DNA of 64,000 bases. Origin: Methylocystis sp. Sn-Cys (GTDB lineage Bacteria; Pseudomonadota; Alphaproteobacteria; Rhizobiales; Beijerinckiaceae). This document shows positions 50,241-57,912 of this stretch, piece after piece. A model generated the notes under the pieces. The model saw only the letters and a program-made list of their open reading frames with translations. It was not told the origin of the DNA and made no database searches. The stretch is from positions 186,001 to 250,000 of the forward strand of contig NZ_JAERVJ010000006.1 of the NCBI RefSeq assembly GCF_016745395.1, given 5' to 3'. A program made the position numbers and the translations under genes. Numbering within the stretch: position 1 is the stretch's first letter; each line of letters starts with the position of its first letter.

Positions 50241-51385
50241 GTCTCGCTGAACTATCGACGTCTCCTATAGGCGTGTCGAACCAAAGCAGCATGCTCGGGC
50301 GCGTGAAGGCAATCGTCCAATCCGACTTGCGCCCCCTTGCCGCGCGGATTGACGAGGACGGCCTTTATCCAGCGCATGTCCTCAAGAATCTCGGATTGGC
50401 CGGCGCTTTCGCCCAGCATCATGACGGTTTCGGCGAAGACCATGCGATTAATCTCCAAGCCGCTATCCGGGCGATGAGCTCAGTCGCGGAGGCCTGTCTC
50501 TCGACCGCCTTCTGCGTCTGGTGTCAGGATGCTTTTGGCTGGTATCTGCAAAACTCAGAGAACCTCGGCTTGCGCGCACGCTTGCAGGCAGACGCTGCGT
50601 CGGGCGCCGCTCTCGGCGGGACTGGCCTCTCAAACCCGATGAAGGCGCTTTCGGGTGTAGAGCCGCTAAGGCTCAAAGGGCGTCGGGTCGATGGCGGCTA
50701 TCGCGTGGACGGTGTTTTGCCTTGGGTGTCGAATTTGGAAGACGGCCATTATTTTGGCTTCTGTTTCGAAGCGGGCGCCACGGTTGTTACGGCGATCGCC
50801 CGTCTTGGTTTCGATGGTGTCGAAAGCCGTAAGGGGGCGCAATTCATTGCGCTGGAAGGGACGGCAACGCGGGCCGTTGGTTTCAAGAACGCTTTAATTC
50901 CCGACGAAATGATACTGTCTGACTCATTGACCCGCTTCGCCAAGCGGATCAAGCCAGGCTTTCTCCTGCTGCAAACAAGCATGGCCATCGGCCTCATCCG
51001 CAACTGCGCCGATTTGATGCGCGCCCTGCCCTCGCGTGTACGGGCGGTGAACGCCTATTTGCCGATTGGCCCGGGATCGCTGGACGAGCTCGTCGATGCG
51101 ATGGAGCACGAGATCATGAGGCTCGCTGAAACGCCTTCGGAGCAGGCCCCCGAATATCTACGGCGAGTTCTCGAGGCGCGGCTCGAAGGCTCCCGTCTTG
51201 CGCTCGATGCAACTCAGGCGCTGATGCTGCATGCCGGCTCCAGCGCCTATCTACGCGGCTCGATCTACAGTCGGCGACTTCGAGAGTCCTACTTCATCGC
51301 GATCGTGACGCCGGCCACAAAACATCTGCTGAAGGATATCTCTGAAAGAAACTCTTCTTTGCAACACACGCTCATGCAGCCTTGA
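50237..51385 (+). CDS. Acyl-CoA dehydrogenase-like flavoprotein (DszC/SfnB type)
   Basis: A 382-residue protein with the acyl-CoA dehydrogenase fold. An N-terminal helical domain is followed by a beta domain (AALGGTGLSNPMKAL...LKGRRVDGGYRVDGVLPWVSNLEDGHYFGF) and a helical C-terminal domain with the flavin-side pattern ALDATQALMLHAGSSAYLRGS. The lack of a clear catalytic Glu, and the ABC importer context, suggest the oxygenase-like relatives (SfnB, DszC) that use FMNH2 rather than a true dehydrogenase. It starts in an ATGA overlap with the OsmC-like gene and ends the operon. The product is probably used as a sulfur or carbon source. Confidence 0.83.
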   Translation: MSLAELSTSPIGVSNQSSMLGRVKAIVQSDLRPLAARIDEDGLYPAHVLKNLGLAGAFAQHHDGFGEDHAINLQAAIRAMSSVAEACLSTAFCVWCQDAFGWYLQNSENLGLRARLQADAASGAALGGTGLSNPMKALSGVEPLRLKGRRVDGGYRVDGVLPWVSNLEDGHYFGFCFEAGATVVTAIARLGFDGVESRKGAQFIALEGTATRAVGFKNALIPDEMILSDSLTRFAKRIKPGFLLLQTSMAIGLIRNCADLMRALPSRVRAVNAYLPIGPGSLDELVDAMEHEIMRLAETPSEQAPEYLRRVLEARLEGSRLALDATQALMLHAGSSAYLRGSIYSRRLRESYFIAIVTPATKHLLKDISERNSSLQHTLMQP

Positions 51386-51455
51386 CTGTCCTTGACATGG
51401 GCAGCGGCGCCTTGCCGGCGACCGTCACGAGCGGCGCCGTGTAGGTCCCCGTTCC

Positions 51456-51760
51456 TTAGGTGATAGCGCCGCAGTCGGCGCTATAGGCCTTCTTGTCGTC
51501 AGGATCCGTCGTCTCGACGTCGGTCCGCTTCGTTGCGCCAACGTCAATCGGCGGCAGGGCCTGGATCTGCGCGAGAATGATCGACGCCGCCATTTCGTCC
51601 AGCCCCCCGAAGCGATAGGACAGACCGGTTCCCTCGAGGAGCCTATCGAGCCCTTCACGCATCGAGAAAGCTCCAGAAAGCCCGGTCGTGCGTAGCATCC
51701 GCGTAACACGCGCATCTAGTCTAATTGGCGATTTGGCGCGAGCGACAAGGAGACGTCTTC
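51456..51760 (-). pseudogene. TonB-dependent receptor, N-terminal STN-domain remnant
   Basis: The minus frame reads LLVARAKSPIRLDARVTRMLRTTGLSGAFSMREGLDRLLEGTGLSYRF, the second half of an STN (secretin/TonB) domain, then some 30 residues of linker (DVGATKRTDVETTDPDDKKAYSADC) and a stop at 51456. The signal peptide and the whole plug and barrel are missing. It is the start of a siderophore-type TonB receptor that has been lost. Confidence 0.6.
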
Positions 51761-51959
51761 TCCGCGCTCCGCAACCTGTTCGTTCCAGCCCGTCCCTCTC
51801 GCCACTCCGCCATTGCCATCCATCTGCATCGCCTCAGGGCGATCGCGGCGTGAAGATCCGTGGCGTTACCCGGCTGAATCGAGACCGATAGGCTTCGCTA
51901 CGCCTTGAACGAGTTAATGTGACATCGCCCTCGAGCCATGCCGAAGCGATTAGCATCTC

Positions 51960-53318
51960 TTATCTGCCGACGTAGCGCACTCTGAAGATGACGCCGTTCC
52001 CGTCTTCGCTGACGAGGAGTGATCCGTCGGGCGCGACCGTTGCATCGACGGGTCGCCCCCATACCCTTCTGTCATCCACGACAAATCCCGTCAGGAAATC
52101 CTGGTATTCGCCTGTCGGTTCGCCATCTTTGAACTTCAAACGAACGACCTTGTAGCCAGTGCGTTTGGCGCGATTCCAGGAACCATGGAGCGTCACGAAC
52201 GCGTCGCCCTTATAGTCGGCCGGGAATTGCGCACCATCGTAAAAGGCGAGGCCGAGCGGCGCGGAATGAGGCTGCAGGAGAATGTCCGGTATCGTGACCT
52301 TGTCTGCGAGATCCGGCCTTGCGCCGAGATGCCGCGGATCGGGATTGCCGCCGATATAATACCACGGCCATCCATAAAAGGCGCCCGGCTTCACGCGCGT
52401 CGCATAATCGGGCGGCAAGTCGTCGCCGAGCATGTCGCGCTCATTGACGACGCACCAGAGATCCTCGGACTTCGGCCGCAAGCGTAAGCCGGAACAGTTG
52501 CGGATGCCCGTCGCATAGATTCGCTTGTTTGCGCCATCGGGATCGAAAGCGAGCACGGCGGCGCGATCGAGTTCGGGCCCCGAGCTTGCGCCGACGCCAT
52601 TCTTGGCCTCGAGTTCGGCGACTTCCGCGGCGGAAGGACGAACATGGCCATCCGCGACATTGCTCTTGGACCCAACCGCGACGAAGAGCGTCTTTCCATC
52701 GGGCGAGAAGGCAATGTCGCGGGTCCAGTGGCCGCTTTCCGCCGGCAGCGGACCGGCGACGATTTCGGCGGGGCCGGCCGCTTTGAGGTCCCCTTGCCTG
52801 TAGGGGAAGCGCACGACCTTCGAGACCGTTCCAACATAGACATATTGTGGGTTGGGGCCGGGCGGATAGAAGGCGACACCGTAGGGCCGCTCGAGCTCGG
52901 CGGCGAAAATCTCGCTCTGCGCGGGCTTGATATCTCCGTCCTTCATTCGAAACACGCGCACGCGTCCGGCGTTGCTCTCCGTCACGAACAAATCGCCGTT
53001 GGGCGCAAATTTCAGAACGCGCGGTCCGTTCAGCCCAGAAGCGAAAACTTCAGCCTCGAAACCCGCGAGCGTTTTGAGCGCAGCGCCCTCGGGCCGAGGA
53101 ACGACCTGGGAGCGCTCCGCTTTGGGCTCGCTCGCAAGCGGGCGCGGTAAATCTTGCGGGCCAATCCGCCGCCATGCGCCAGGCGCATCCGCGCGCCAGT
53201 CGCTGAAGGCGGCGGCGCCGATAAGTCGCTGATCCGTTTCCGAGCGGAGAGCCGTTACCAATAGCGCGGCGCCGCCGACCGCAGCGACGCCGATGACCGC
53301 GAGCCATCTCCTACGCAT
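51960..53318 (-). CDS. Sorbosone dehydrogenase-like PQQ/beta-propeller protein
   Basis: A 452-residue protein with an N-terminal membrane anchor or signal (WLAVIGVAAVGGAALLVTALRS). The mature part is a six-bladed beta-propeller of the soluble glucose/sorbosone dehydrogenase type: GFEAEVFASGLNGPRVLKFAPNGDLFVTESNAGRVRVF, SGHWTRDIAFSPDGKTLFVAVGSKSNV, and RNCSGLRLRPKSEDLWCVVNERDMLGDDLPPDYAT. The C-terminal RPVDATVAPDGSLLVSEDGNGVIFRVRY closes the propeller. Homologues oxidise aldoses in the periplasm using PQQ, which methylotrophs make for methanol dehydrogenase. The electron acceptor and substrate here are not known. Confidence 0.85.
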   Translation of the reverse strand: MRRRWLAVIGVAAVGGAALLVTALRSETDQRLIGAAAFSDWRADAPGAWRRIGPQDLPRPLASEPKAERSQVVPRPEGAALKTLAGFEAEVFASGLNGPRVLKFAPNGDLFVTESNAGRVRVFRMKDGDIKPAQSEIFAAELERPYGVAFYPPGPNPQYVYVGTVSKVVRFPYRQGDLKAAGPAEIVAGPLPAESGHWTRDIAFSPDGKTLFVAVGSKSNVADGHVRPSAAEVAELEAKNGVGASSGPELDRAAVLAFDPDGANKRIYATGIRNCSGLRLRPKSEDLWCVVNERDMLGDDLPPDYATRVKPGAFYGWPWYYIGGNPDPRHLGARPDLADKVTIPDILLQPHSAPLGLAFYDGAQFPADYKGDAFVTLHGSWNRAKRTGYKVVRLKFKDGEPTGEYQDFLTGFVVDDRRVWGRPVDATVAPDGSLLVSEDGNGVIFRVRYVGR

Positions 53319-53567
53319 TCCTATTCGCCTTACCCAATCTATTTATCTATTCATCGACTATGATATTAATCCGCCGAACTGAGGCATTCAAGACGGGCTT
53401 CACCCATAGTCCATATTTTCTCGCGTATTCCGCTTTCCTCACGGATTACGGCCCAGCGGCCTCAGATCGATTTCTGTATTTTTATAGTGTGTTATAGTCC
53501 TATAATCATTGATGGCGGGCTTCCTGAGCGCGGAACTCGCGGCGACCGAAAAAGGACAGGAAATTTT

Positions 53568-54046
53568 GGGTTCTGTCGTAAATTTTGCGTAAGCCTCGAG
53601 AGGCAGGGCAGCGGGCCTCTCGAGGCTTACGCCGCGAGAGCATAGACCTGCTTTGCTGGGCGCAATTTGCCCGTCGTTTGCAACTGCCCTTTTCGGATCA
53701 TGTGCATGAGCTCGACGCCGGTGAGCGTTGCTGCGGCCGAGCGAAAGGATTTGAACCCCAGCGCTGGCCGCACCACCCGCTTGATCGCTCGGTGGTCCTG
53801 TTCGACGATGTTGTTCAGATATTTCCTCCGGCGGATCTCAATGCCCGCCTCGTTCTCTGCATTGGAGCTCTCGATCGCAGCGGTGTTGGCGCCGCTCTTG
53901 TCGATCGTGACATTCTTCGGCGCGCCGTTCTGCCGATCGCTCGGCGCCGGAACCGCAACGCCGCTTTGCGAGCCCGCTTTGCCGTCAGCAGGAAGTCCAA
54001 CGTCGCCTTGTGATCGCCTTGAGCCTCCTGATAGGGGCTTGCGCAA
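53568..54046 (-). mobile_element. IS6-family transposase remnant with one terminal repeat
   Basis: The transposase C-terminus is seen on the minus strand (GAPKNVTIDKSGANTAAIESSNAENEAGIEIRRRKYLNNIVEQDHRAIKRV... ELMHMIRKGQLQ, stop at 53627), including the catalytic-domain end. Upstream the reading frame shifts (LDFLLTAKRARKAALRF lies in another frame) and the N-terminal half is absent. One terminal repeat, GGTTCTGTCGTAAATTTTGCG, lies at about 53569-53589. The element is therefore dead and incomplete. Confidence 0.82.
53589..53630. repeat. Perfect 16-bp hairpin at the end of the IS6 remnant
   Basis: GTAAGCCTCGAGAGGC (53589-53604) and its complement (53615-53630) around a 10-base loop, just after the transposase stop. 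Other copies of the element in the window keep one arm only. It may block read-through or be part of the insertion end. Confidence 0.7.
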
Positions 54047-54357
54047 CGACGCGCGGCAGACGAAACCCGCTGCCGGTCTTATGGCTTTCAGCCAAGAACG
54101 GACGGCTTTTCCAAGTGTCTGCTCGACACCGATCTTGATCGCGCCGCCGACCGGCGAGCCGCCTCCTATTCCGCCCCGCCCAGGGGCCCGGCGTCTACGG
54201 CAGGCCCTGGCGCTATTGGTGACGATCGGGGCGGCGCCGACGGCTACGTGCGTCGGGACGGATGAATTTTACTTGGTCGACACCGTTGCTAATCTCTACC
54301 AATTACGTATGATTATGACGGCCCGCGGAGGGGCGGGCGCGTCAAAAGGATTGTTAC
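54047..54357. other. No supported gene; holds the fae promoter
   Basis: About 310 bp between the IS6 remnant and fae. Open frames here are arginine- and proline-rich and unconvincing. The last 60 bp before ATG 54358 are AT-richer and should carry the promoter of the first fae gene. Confidence 0.45.
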
Positions 54358-54867
54358 ATGGCTAAAATCAACAAGCTTCTCGTCGGCGAGTCCCTCGTGG
54401 GCGAAGGGAACGAAGTTGCTCACATCGATCTGCTGATTGGACCGCGCGGCTCCGCGGCGGAGCTCGCCTTCGCCAATGCGCTCGTCAACAACAAGGATGG
54501 CTTCACGACACTGCTCGCCGTGATCGCACCCAATCTCCTCGCGAAGCCAAACACCATTCTTTTTAACAAGGTCACCATCAAGGGCGCAAAGCAGGCGGTG
54601 CAGCTCTTTGGCCCGGCGCAGCATGGCGTCGCCAAGGCCGTCGCCGACTCTGTCGCCGAAGGCGTCATTCCTCTCGAAGAGGCGGACGACCTTTTCATCT
54701 CGGTGGGCGTGTTCATCCATTGGGAAGCCAACGACGACAAGAAGATCCAGGACTACAACTACCAGGCCACGAAAGAGGCCATCGCGCGCGCGGTCGCCGG
54801 CGAGCCGAAGGCTTCCGAAGTCGTCGCGAAGCGCAACGAAGCGAAGCATCCGTTCGCGGCCAACTGA
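54358..54867 (+). CDS. fae: Formaldehyde-activating enzyme
   Basis: A 169-residue Fae. It condenses formaldehyde with tetrahydromethanopterin in the cytoplasm, the first step of formaldehyde oxidation in methylotrophs. The conserved active-site His is in [18 protein letters not shown]; other hallmarks are [38 protein letters not shown] and [19 protein letters not shown], and [27 protein letters not shown] near the C-terminus. Length is as expected. A second copy follows 111 bp downstream. Presence of Fae shows an H4MPT-dependent methylotroph. Confidence 0.97.
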   Translation: MAKINKLLVGESLVGEGNEVAHIDLLIGPRGSAAELAFANALVNNKDGFTTLLAVIAPNLLAKPNTILFNKVTIKGAKQAVQLFGPAQHGVAKAVADSVAEGVIPLEEADDLFISVGVFIHWEANDDKKIQDYNYQATKEAIARAVAGEPKASEVVAKRNEAKHPFAAN

Positions 54868-54920
54868 TCCAGCGAACGCAAACCGCTGGGGAGACGGCCT
54901 TGCCGTCCTCCCGGGGAAAG

Positions 54921-54953
54921 CTGCGGGTGCGACCGCGTTTCCCGCACCCGCAG
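54921..54953 (+). promoter_or_regulatory. Hairpin between the two fae genes
   Basis: An 11-bp stem, CTGCGGGTGCG (54921-54931) with its complement at 54943-54953, and an 11-base loop. There is no T-run, so it is more likely to stabilise the upstream mRNA end or to moderate read-through into the second gene than to be a strong terminator. Confidence 0.5.
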
Positions 54954-54978
54954 CCAACTCGCCCAAGTAGAGGTCTTG

Positions 54979-55542
54979 ATGTCGCTTCTAACCAAGTTTC
55001 TCAGCATTTTCGCGCCGAAAGCGACGCAGCAAAGCGCCGGGCTCTCGAAGCTCGGCGTCGGCGAGTCCCTCGTTGGCGACGGCAATGAGGTCGCGCATAT
55101 CGATCTCCTGATCGGCCCGCGCGGCAGCGCCGCCGAAAAGGCCTTCGCCAATGCGCTCGTCAACAATAAGCACGGCTTCACCACCTTGCTCGCGGTCATT
55201 GCGCCGAACCTTCTCGTCAAGCCCTACACAATCCTGTTCAACAAGGTGACCATCAAGAATGCCCGTCAGGCGATCCAGCTGTTCGGACCGGCGCAGCACG
55301 GCGTCGCCAAGGCTGTCGCGGACTCGGTCGCCGAGGGAATCATCCCGGTCGAGCAGGCGGAAGACCTCTTCATCTCTGTCGGAGTCTTCATTCACTGGGA
55401 CGCCGCCGACGACAGGAAAATCCAGGACTTCAACTATCGCGCCACGAAGGAGGCCATCGCGCGGGCGCTCGCGGGCGATCCGTCGGCGAAATCTGTCCTG
55501 TCGGCCCGCGTCACCGCCAAGCATCCCTTCGCGCCGGGCTGA
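54979..55542 (+). CDS. fae: Formaldehyde-activating enzyme, second copy
   Basis: A 187-residue Fae with about 80 percent visible identity to the copy just upstream. It carries an N-terminal extension of some 22 residues ([19 protein letters not shown]) ahead of the [22 protein letters not shown] motif, which may change localisation or assembly. Key residues of the fold are the same ([42 protein letters not shown]). ATG 54979 is used, with a TTG three bases earlier. Duplicate Fae genes are common in methylotrophs. The gene lies 32 bp before a hydroxylase-like gene. Confidence 0.95.
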   Translation: MSLLTKFLSIFAPKATQQSAGLSKLGVGESLVGDGNEVAHIDLLIGPRGSAAEKAFANALVNNKHGFTTLLAVIAPNLLVKPYTILFNKVTIKNARQAIQLFGPAQHGVAKAVADSVAEGIIPVEQAEDLFISVGVFIHWDAADDRKIQDFNYRATKEAIARALAGDPSAKSVLSARVTAKHPFAPG

Positions 55543-55574
55543 GTCGGCGACATCCAGCGGAAAGGCGGCAGGTC

Positions 55575-56159
55575 TTGCTCGTCACATTGCTCAACCACTC
55601 TGCGCTCGTGATCCTTGTGCTGCTCAGCGTGGCCGAGGCCGCCGCCGGGCGGCTCGATCTGTCGAAAGCCGACAGAGACGAAACGACGCTCGATCTCGCT
55701 TCGATCGCCTTTCCGCTGGCGAGCCGGCCGGCGGTTTTCGCGCTGGTCCTAGGCGGCGCCGCGGCGCTGGTCCCGGAATGGCGGGATAGGTTCAGCCACT
55801 GGAGCTGGGTGGCCTGGATCCCCGTTTATCTGATCGGGGAGGACATGGTTCAATATTGGTGGCATCGGCTGGGCCACACCAAATACACTTGCCTTTGGCG
55901 CCGCGCCCATCATTCGCAGGCAACTTCGGGAAACCTACTCTTCTTCTGGGACGTGTTGTTTGGAACGGCGCTGATCACCCGTCGCTATCCGCCGGCGTCC
56001 GGTGTCGAGAACGACCTTGAATATGGAAGGGAGCGCTGGTGGGTGCAGCTCTTCGTGCCGATGTTCCAATCGCGCCGGCGGCAATCCGACTACAACAGCG
56101 CCTCTTACTGGTTCAGCCGCACACCGTCTCGCGCCCCGGTCGAGCAGAGTCGCGCATGA
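55575..56159 (+). CDS. Sterol desaturase/fatty acid hydroxylase family protein, internally deleted
   Basis: A 194-residue protein in the fatty-acid-hydroxylase superfamily (PF04116). The membrane segments and first His box are normal (DMVQYWWHRLGHT, then WRRAHHSQ), but directly after HHS the sequence jumps to GNLLFFWDVLFGTA, which in full-length relatives lies some 70-80 residues later, after the third His box. The iron-binding set is therefore incomplete and activity is doubtful. The start is TTG 55575 or a close one. It probably shares the fae transcript. It could be a recent in-frame deletion. Confidence 0.6.
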   Translation: MLVTLLNHSALVILVLLSVAEAAAGRLDLSKADRDETTLDLASIAFPLASRPAVFALVLGGAAALVPEWRDRFSHWSWVAWIPVYLIGEDMVQYWWHRLGHTKYTCLWRRAHHSQATSGNLLFFWDVLFGTALITRRYPPASGVENDLEYGRERWWVQLFVPMFQSRRRQSDYNSASYWFSRTPSRAPVEQSRA

Positions 56160-56184
56160 GGGCAATCTTTCGAAAGGACTCAAC

Positions 56185-56608
56185 ATGAGCGCCGACTGGG
56201 ACTATCAAATCCGTTTCAGGCTCGACGAGCAGGGCCGACCGCGCGCGCCATCGTCCGGATGATCCCGCCTTCAGGCCAATCGCAGAAGCTCTCGCCCGTC
56301 ATAGCGCGACGGCCATCACCACCTACGACGCCTTCGTCAATTACGTTACGCAGGCGAAACGGAGCAGCGTTGATGCTTTCCCGCTCTACAAATGGACGAA
56401 GGCCACGATCGAGGATCCGGCGAAAAAGGCCAAGCATTCCCTGTCCTTTGCAGTCTATGTCAATGGCGACGAGGTATACGACAAGGCCCGCGTCGACGCA
56501 CTCGAGGCGGATCTTGCGCCGCTGGTCGCACAAGGACTGATTGTTTCGCTTTCGAAACACGACACCAATCCGGACAACAATCCCCAGGCGCCTTCACATC
56601 TGCGTTGA
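56185..56608 (+). pseudogene. Frameshifted hypothetical protein
   Basis: ATG 56185 opens MSADWDYQIRFRLDEQGRPRA and runs into a stop at about 56260. The same protein continues in another frame as DDPAFRPIAEALARHSATAITTYDAFVNYVTQAKRSSVDAFPLYKWTKATIEDPAKKAKHSLSFAVYVNGDEVYDKARVDALEADLAPLVAQGLIVSLSKHD, with a stop at 56606-56608. The second part has good coding character and no stop codons, which argues for a single recent frameshift (or a sequencing error) near 56240. The family is not recognised. Confidence 0.6.
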
Positions 56609-56875
56609 CCCGACCGTAGACTATTTTCAAGCGTGCCCGCGTCCAGCGGTCGAACCAATTGGCACAAAAAGATGATAGCCCGAGACCCGTTGAGATCGAG
56701 ACGACAAGCCGCTTGCACCACCCCATCACATGATGGATGTCACTTCTCAAACGAAACTTCGGGAGACGGCTGTCGACGCCGACTGGTTGCAACTTCACCC
56801 ATCATGTTTTCCCGCCTGTTGCAACATGAGCCGACCAAGGCTTGCCCAAATTCATCTGCTTTAAAGTGAGCTCTG

Positions 56876-57592
56876 ATGGAATATTTATCCTCTTGTCTCT
56901 TTATCACCGCCGTTCTGGTTTTACTCGCGACAGGAATACAGGCGTTCGAGGTTCGCTTTCGCACGGCAACTTCAATAGGACTCGCCATTGCCGCATGCGC
57001 CGTTTTCACGCTCGGCCTCCTCGCCCACTTCGCTCCTGACCATGGCTGCAAGCTGTGGAGGGACCTCGGATACCCAGTGAAAATGGCGGACCGATGTATC
57101 GCGTCCGAAAGAGCTGTATCTGACCAGACCGATGCATCCAACCGCATGGTCAGCCGGGCAAATCTCAAAATTGCACCCCCAGAGGGCGCTTCGTTTCTTT
57201 TAAGACAGTTCGGCTTCGCCACTGCCGTATATGATATCGCCGCACATACAGTTTATCTGCCGAACGGCCAGCGCTTGGAGGCGCATTCAGGGCTCGGCGC
57301 GCGACTTGATGACCCTCGCTTTGTTCACGAACCTATGCGCGGCGCAACGCCGCCTAACACCTACGAGATTACGCTGAGGGAACAGCCCTTTCATGGCGTC
57401 CGGGCCCTACGTCTCGTTCCTGTTGGCGACGCAAATACCTTCGGTCGCACCGGCCTGCTCGCCCATACTTATATGCTGGGGCCCAAAGGCGACTCGAACG
57501 GTTGCGTGGTTTTCAAGGATTACGCAGCCTTTTTGCGTGCCTTTGAATCAGGCGAGATTAAGCGTCTTCTTGTCGTCGCACATCTGGACTGA
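56876..57592 (+). CDS. DUF2778 (Tlde1-like) protein
   Basis: A 238-residue protein with two hydrophobic segments in the first 55 residues (LSSCLFITAVLVLLATGI and IGLAIAACAVFTLGLLAHFA) and a C-terminal DUF2778 domain. The domain shows LEAHSGLGARLDDPRFVHEPMRGATPPNTYEITLRE, FHGVRALRLVPVG, LLAHTYMLGPKGDSNGCVVFKDYAAFLRAF. The His in HTYMLG and the Cys in SNGCVVF match the catalytic pair of L,D-transpeptidase-like enzymes. Tlde1 family members are type VI secretion effectors that attack peptidoglycan. The membrane anchor here instead suggests a chromosomal or housekeeping version. Confidence 0.8.
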   Translation: MEYLSSCLFITAVLVLLATGIQAFEVRFRTATSIGLAIAACAVFTLGLLAHFAPDHGCKLWRDLGYPVKMADRCIASERAVSDQTDASNRMVSRANLKIAPPEGASFLLRQFGFATAVYDIAAHTVYLPNGQRLEAHSGLGARLDDPRFVHEPMRGATPPNTYEITLREQPFHGVRALRLVPVGDANTFGRTGLLAHTYMLGPKGDSNGCVVFKDYAAFLRAFESGEIKRLLVVAHLD

Positions 57593-57671
57593 ATGGTGCT
57601 GCTGGGGTCCCGGGGGAGTTCAGGACGACTGAGATGGGAGGTGATTTTGTGGTTCCTCTATGCGGTCCTGT

Positions 57672-57873
57672 ATCTGGGGCGTGCGCTGGTATGTCGCCTA
57701 CCCGATCAGCTACCGGCAGCTCGAGGAGATGATGGAAGAGCGCGGGGTTCGAGGAAGGGCAACTGCAAACGACGGACAAATTGCGCCCGGCGAAGCAGTT
57801 CTACGCTTCGCGGCGTAAGCCTCGAGAGGCCCGCTGTCGCGCGTCTCGCACTCACGCAAAATTTGCGACAGAA
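57672..57873 (+). mobile_element. Internally deleted IS6 element, left end missing (copy A)
   Basis: It encodes the transposase start (WGVRWYVAYPISYRQLEEMMEERGV) joined directly to the transposase end (GRATANDGQIAPGEA in the shifted frame, corresponding to GQLQTTDKLRPAKQ). The right terminal sequence AAAATTTGCGACAGAA ends at 57873. The left end is truncated at about 57672. Nearly the same sequence, with the same internal junction, recurs at 60082-60399. Confidence 0.75.
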
Positions 57874-57912
57874 TCGTCTCAATTGCAGGGGTCTCCGGAT
57901 TGTGCGACTGAA

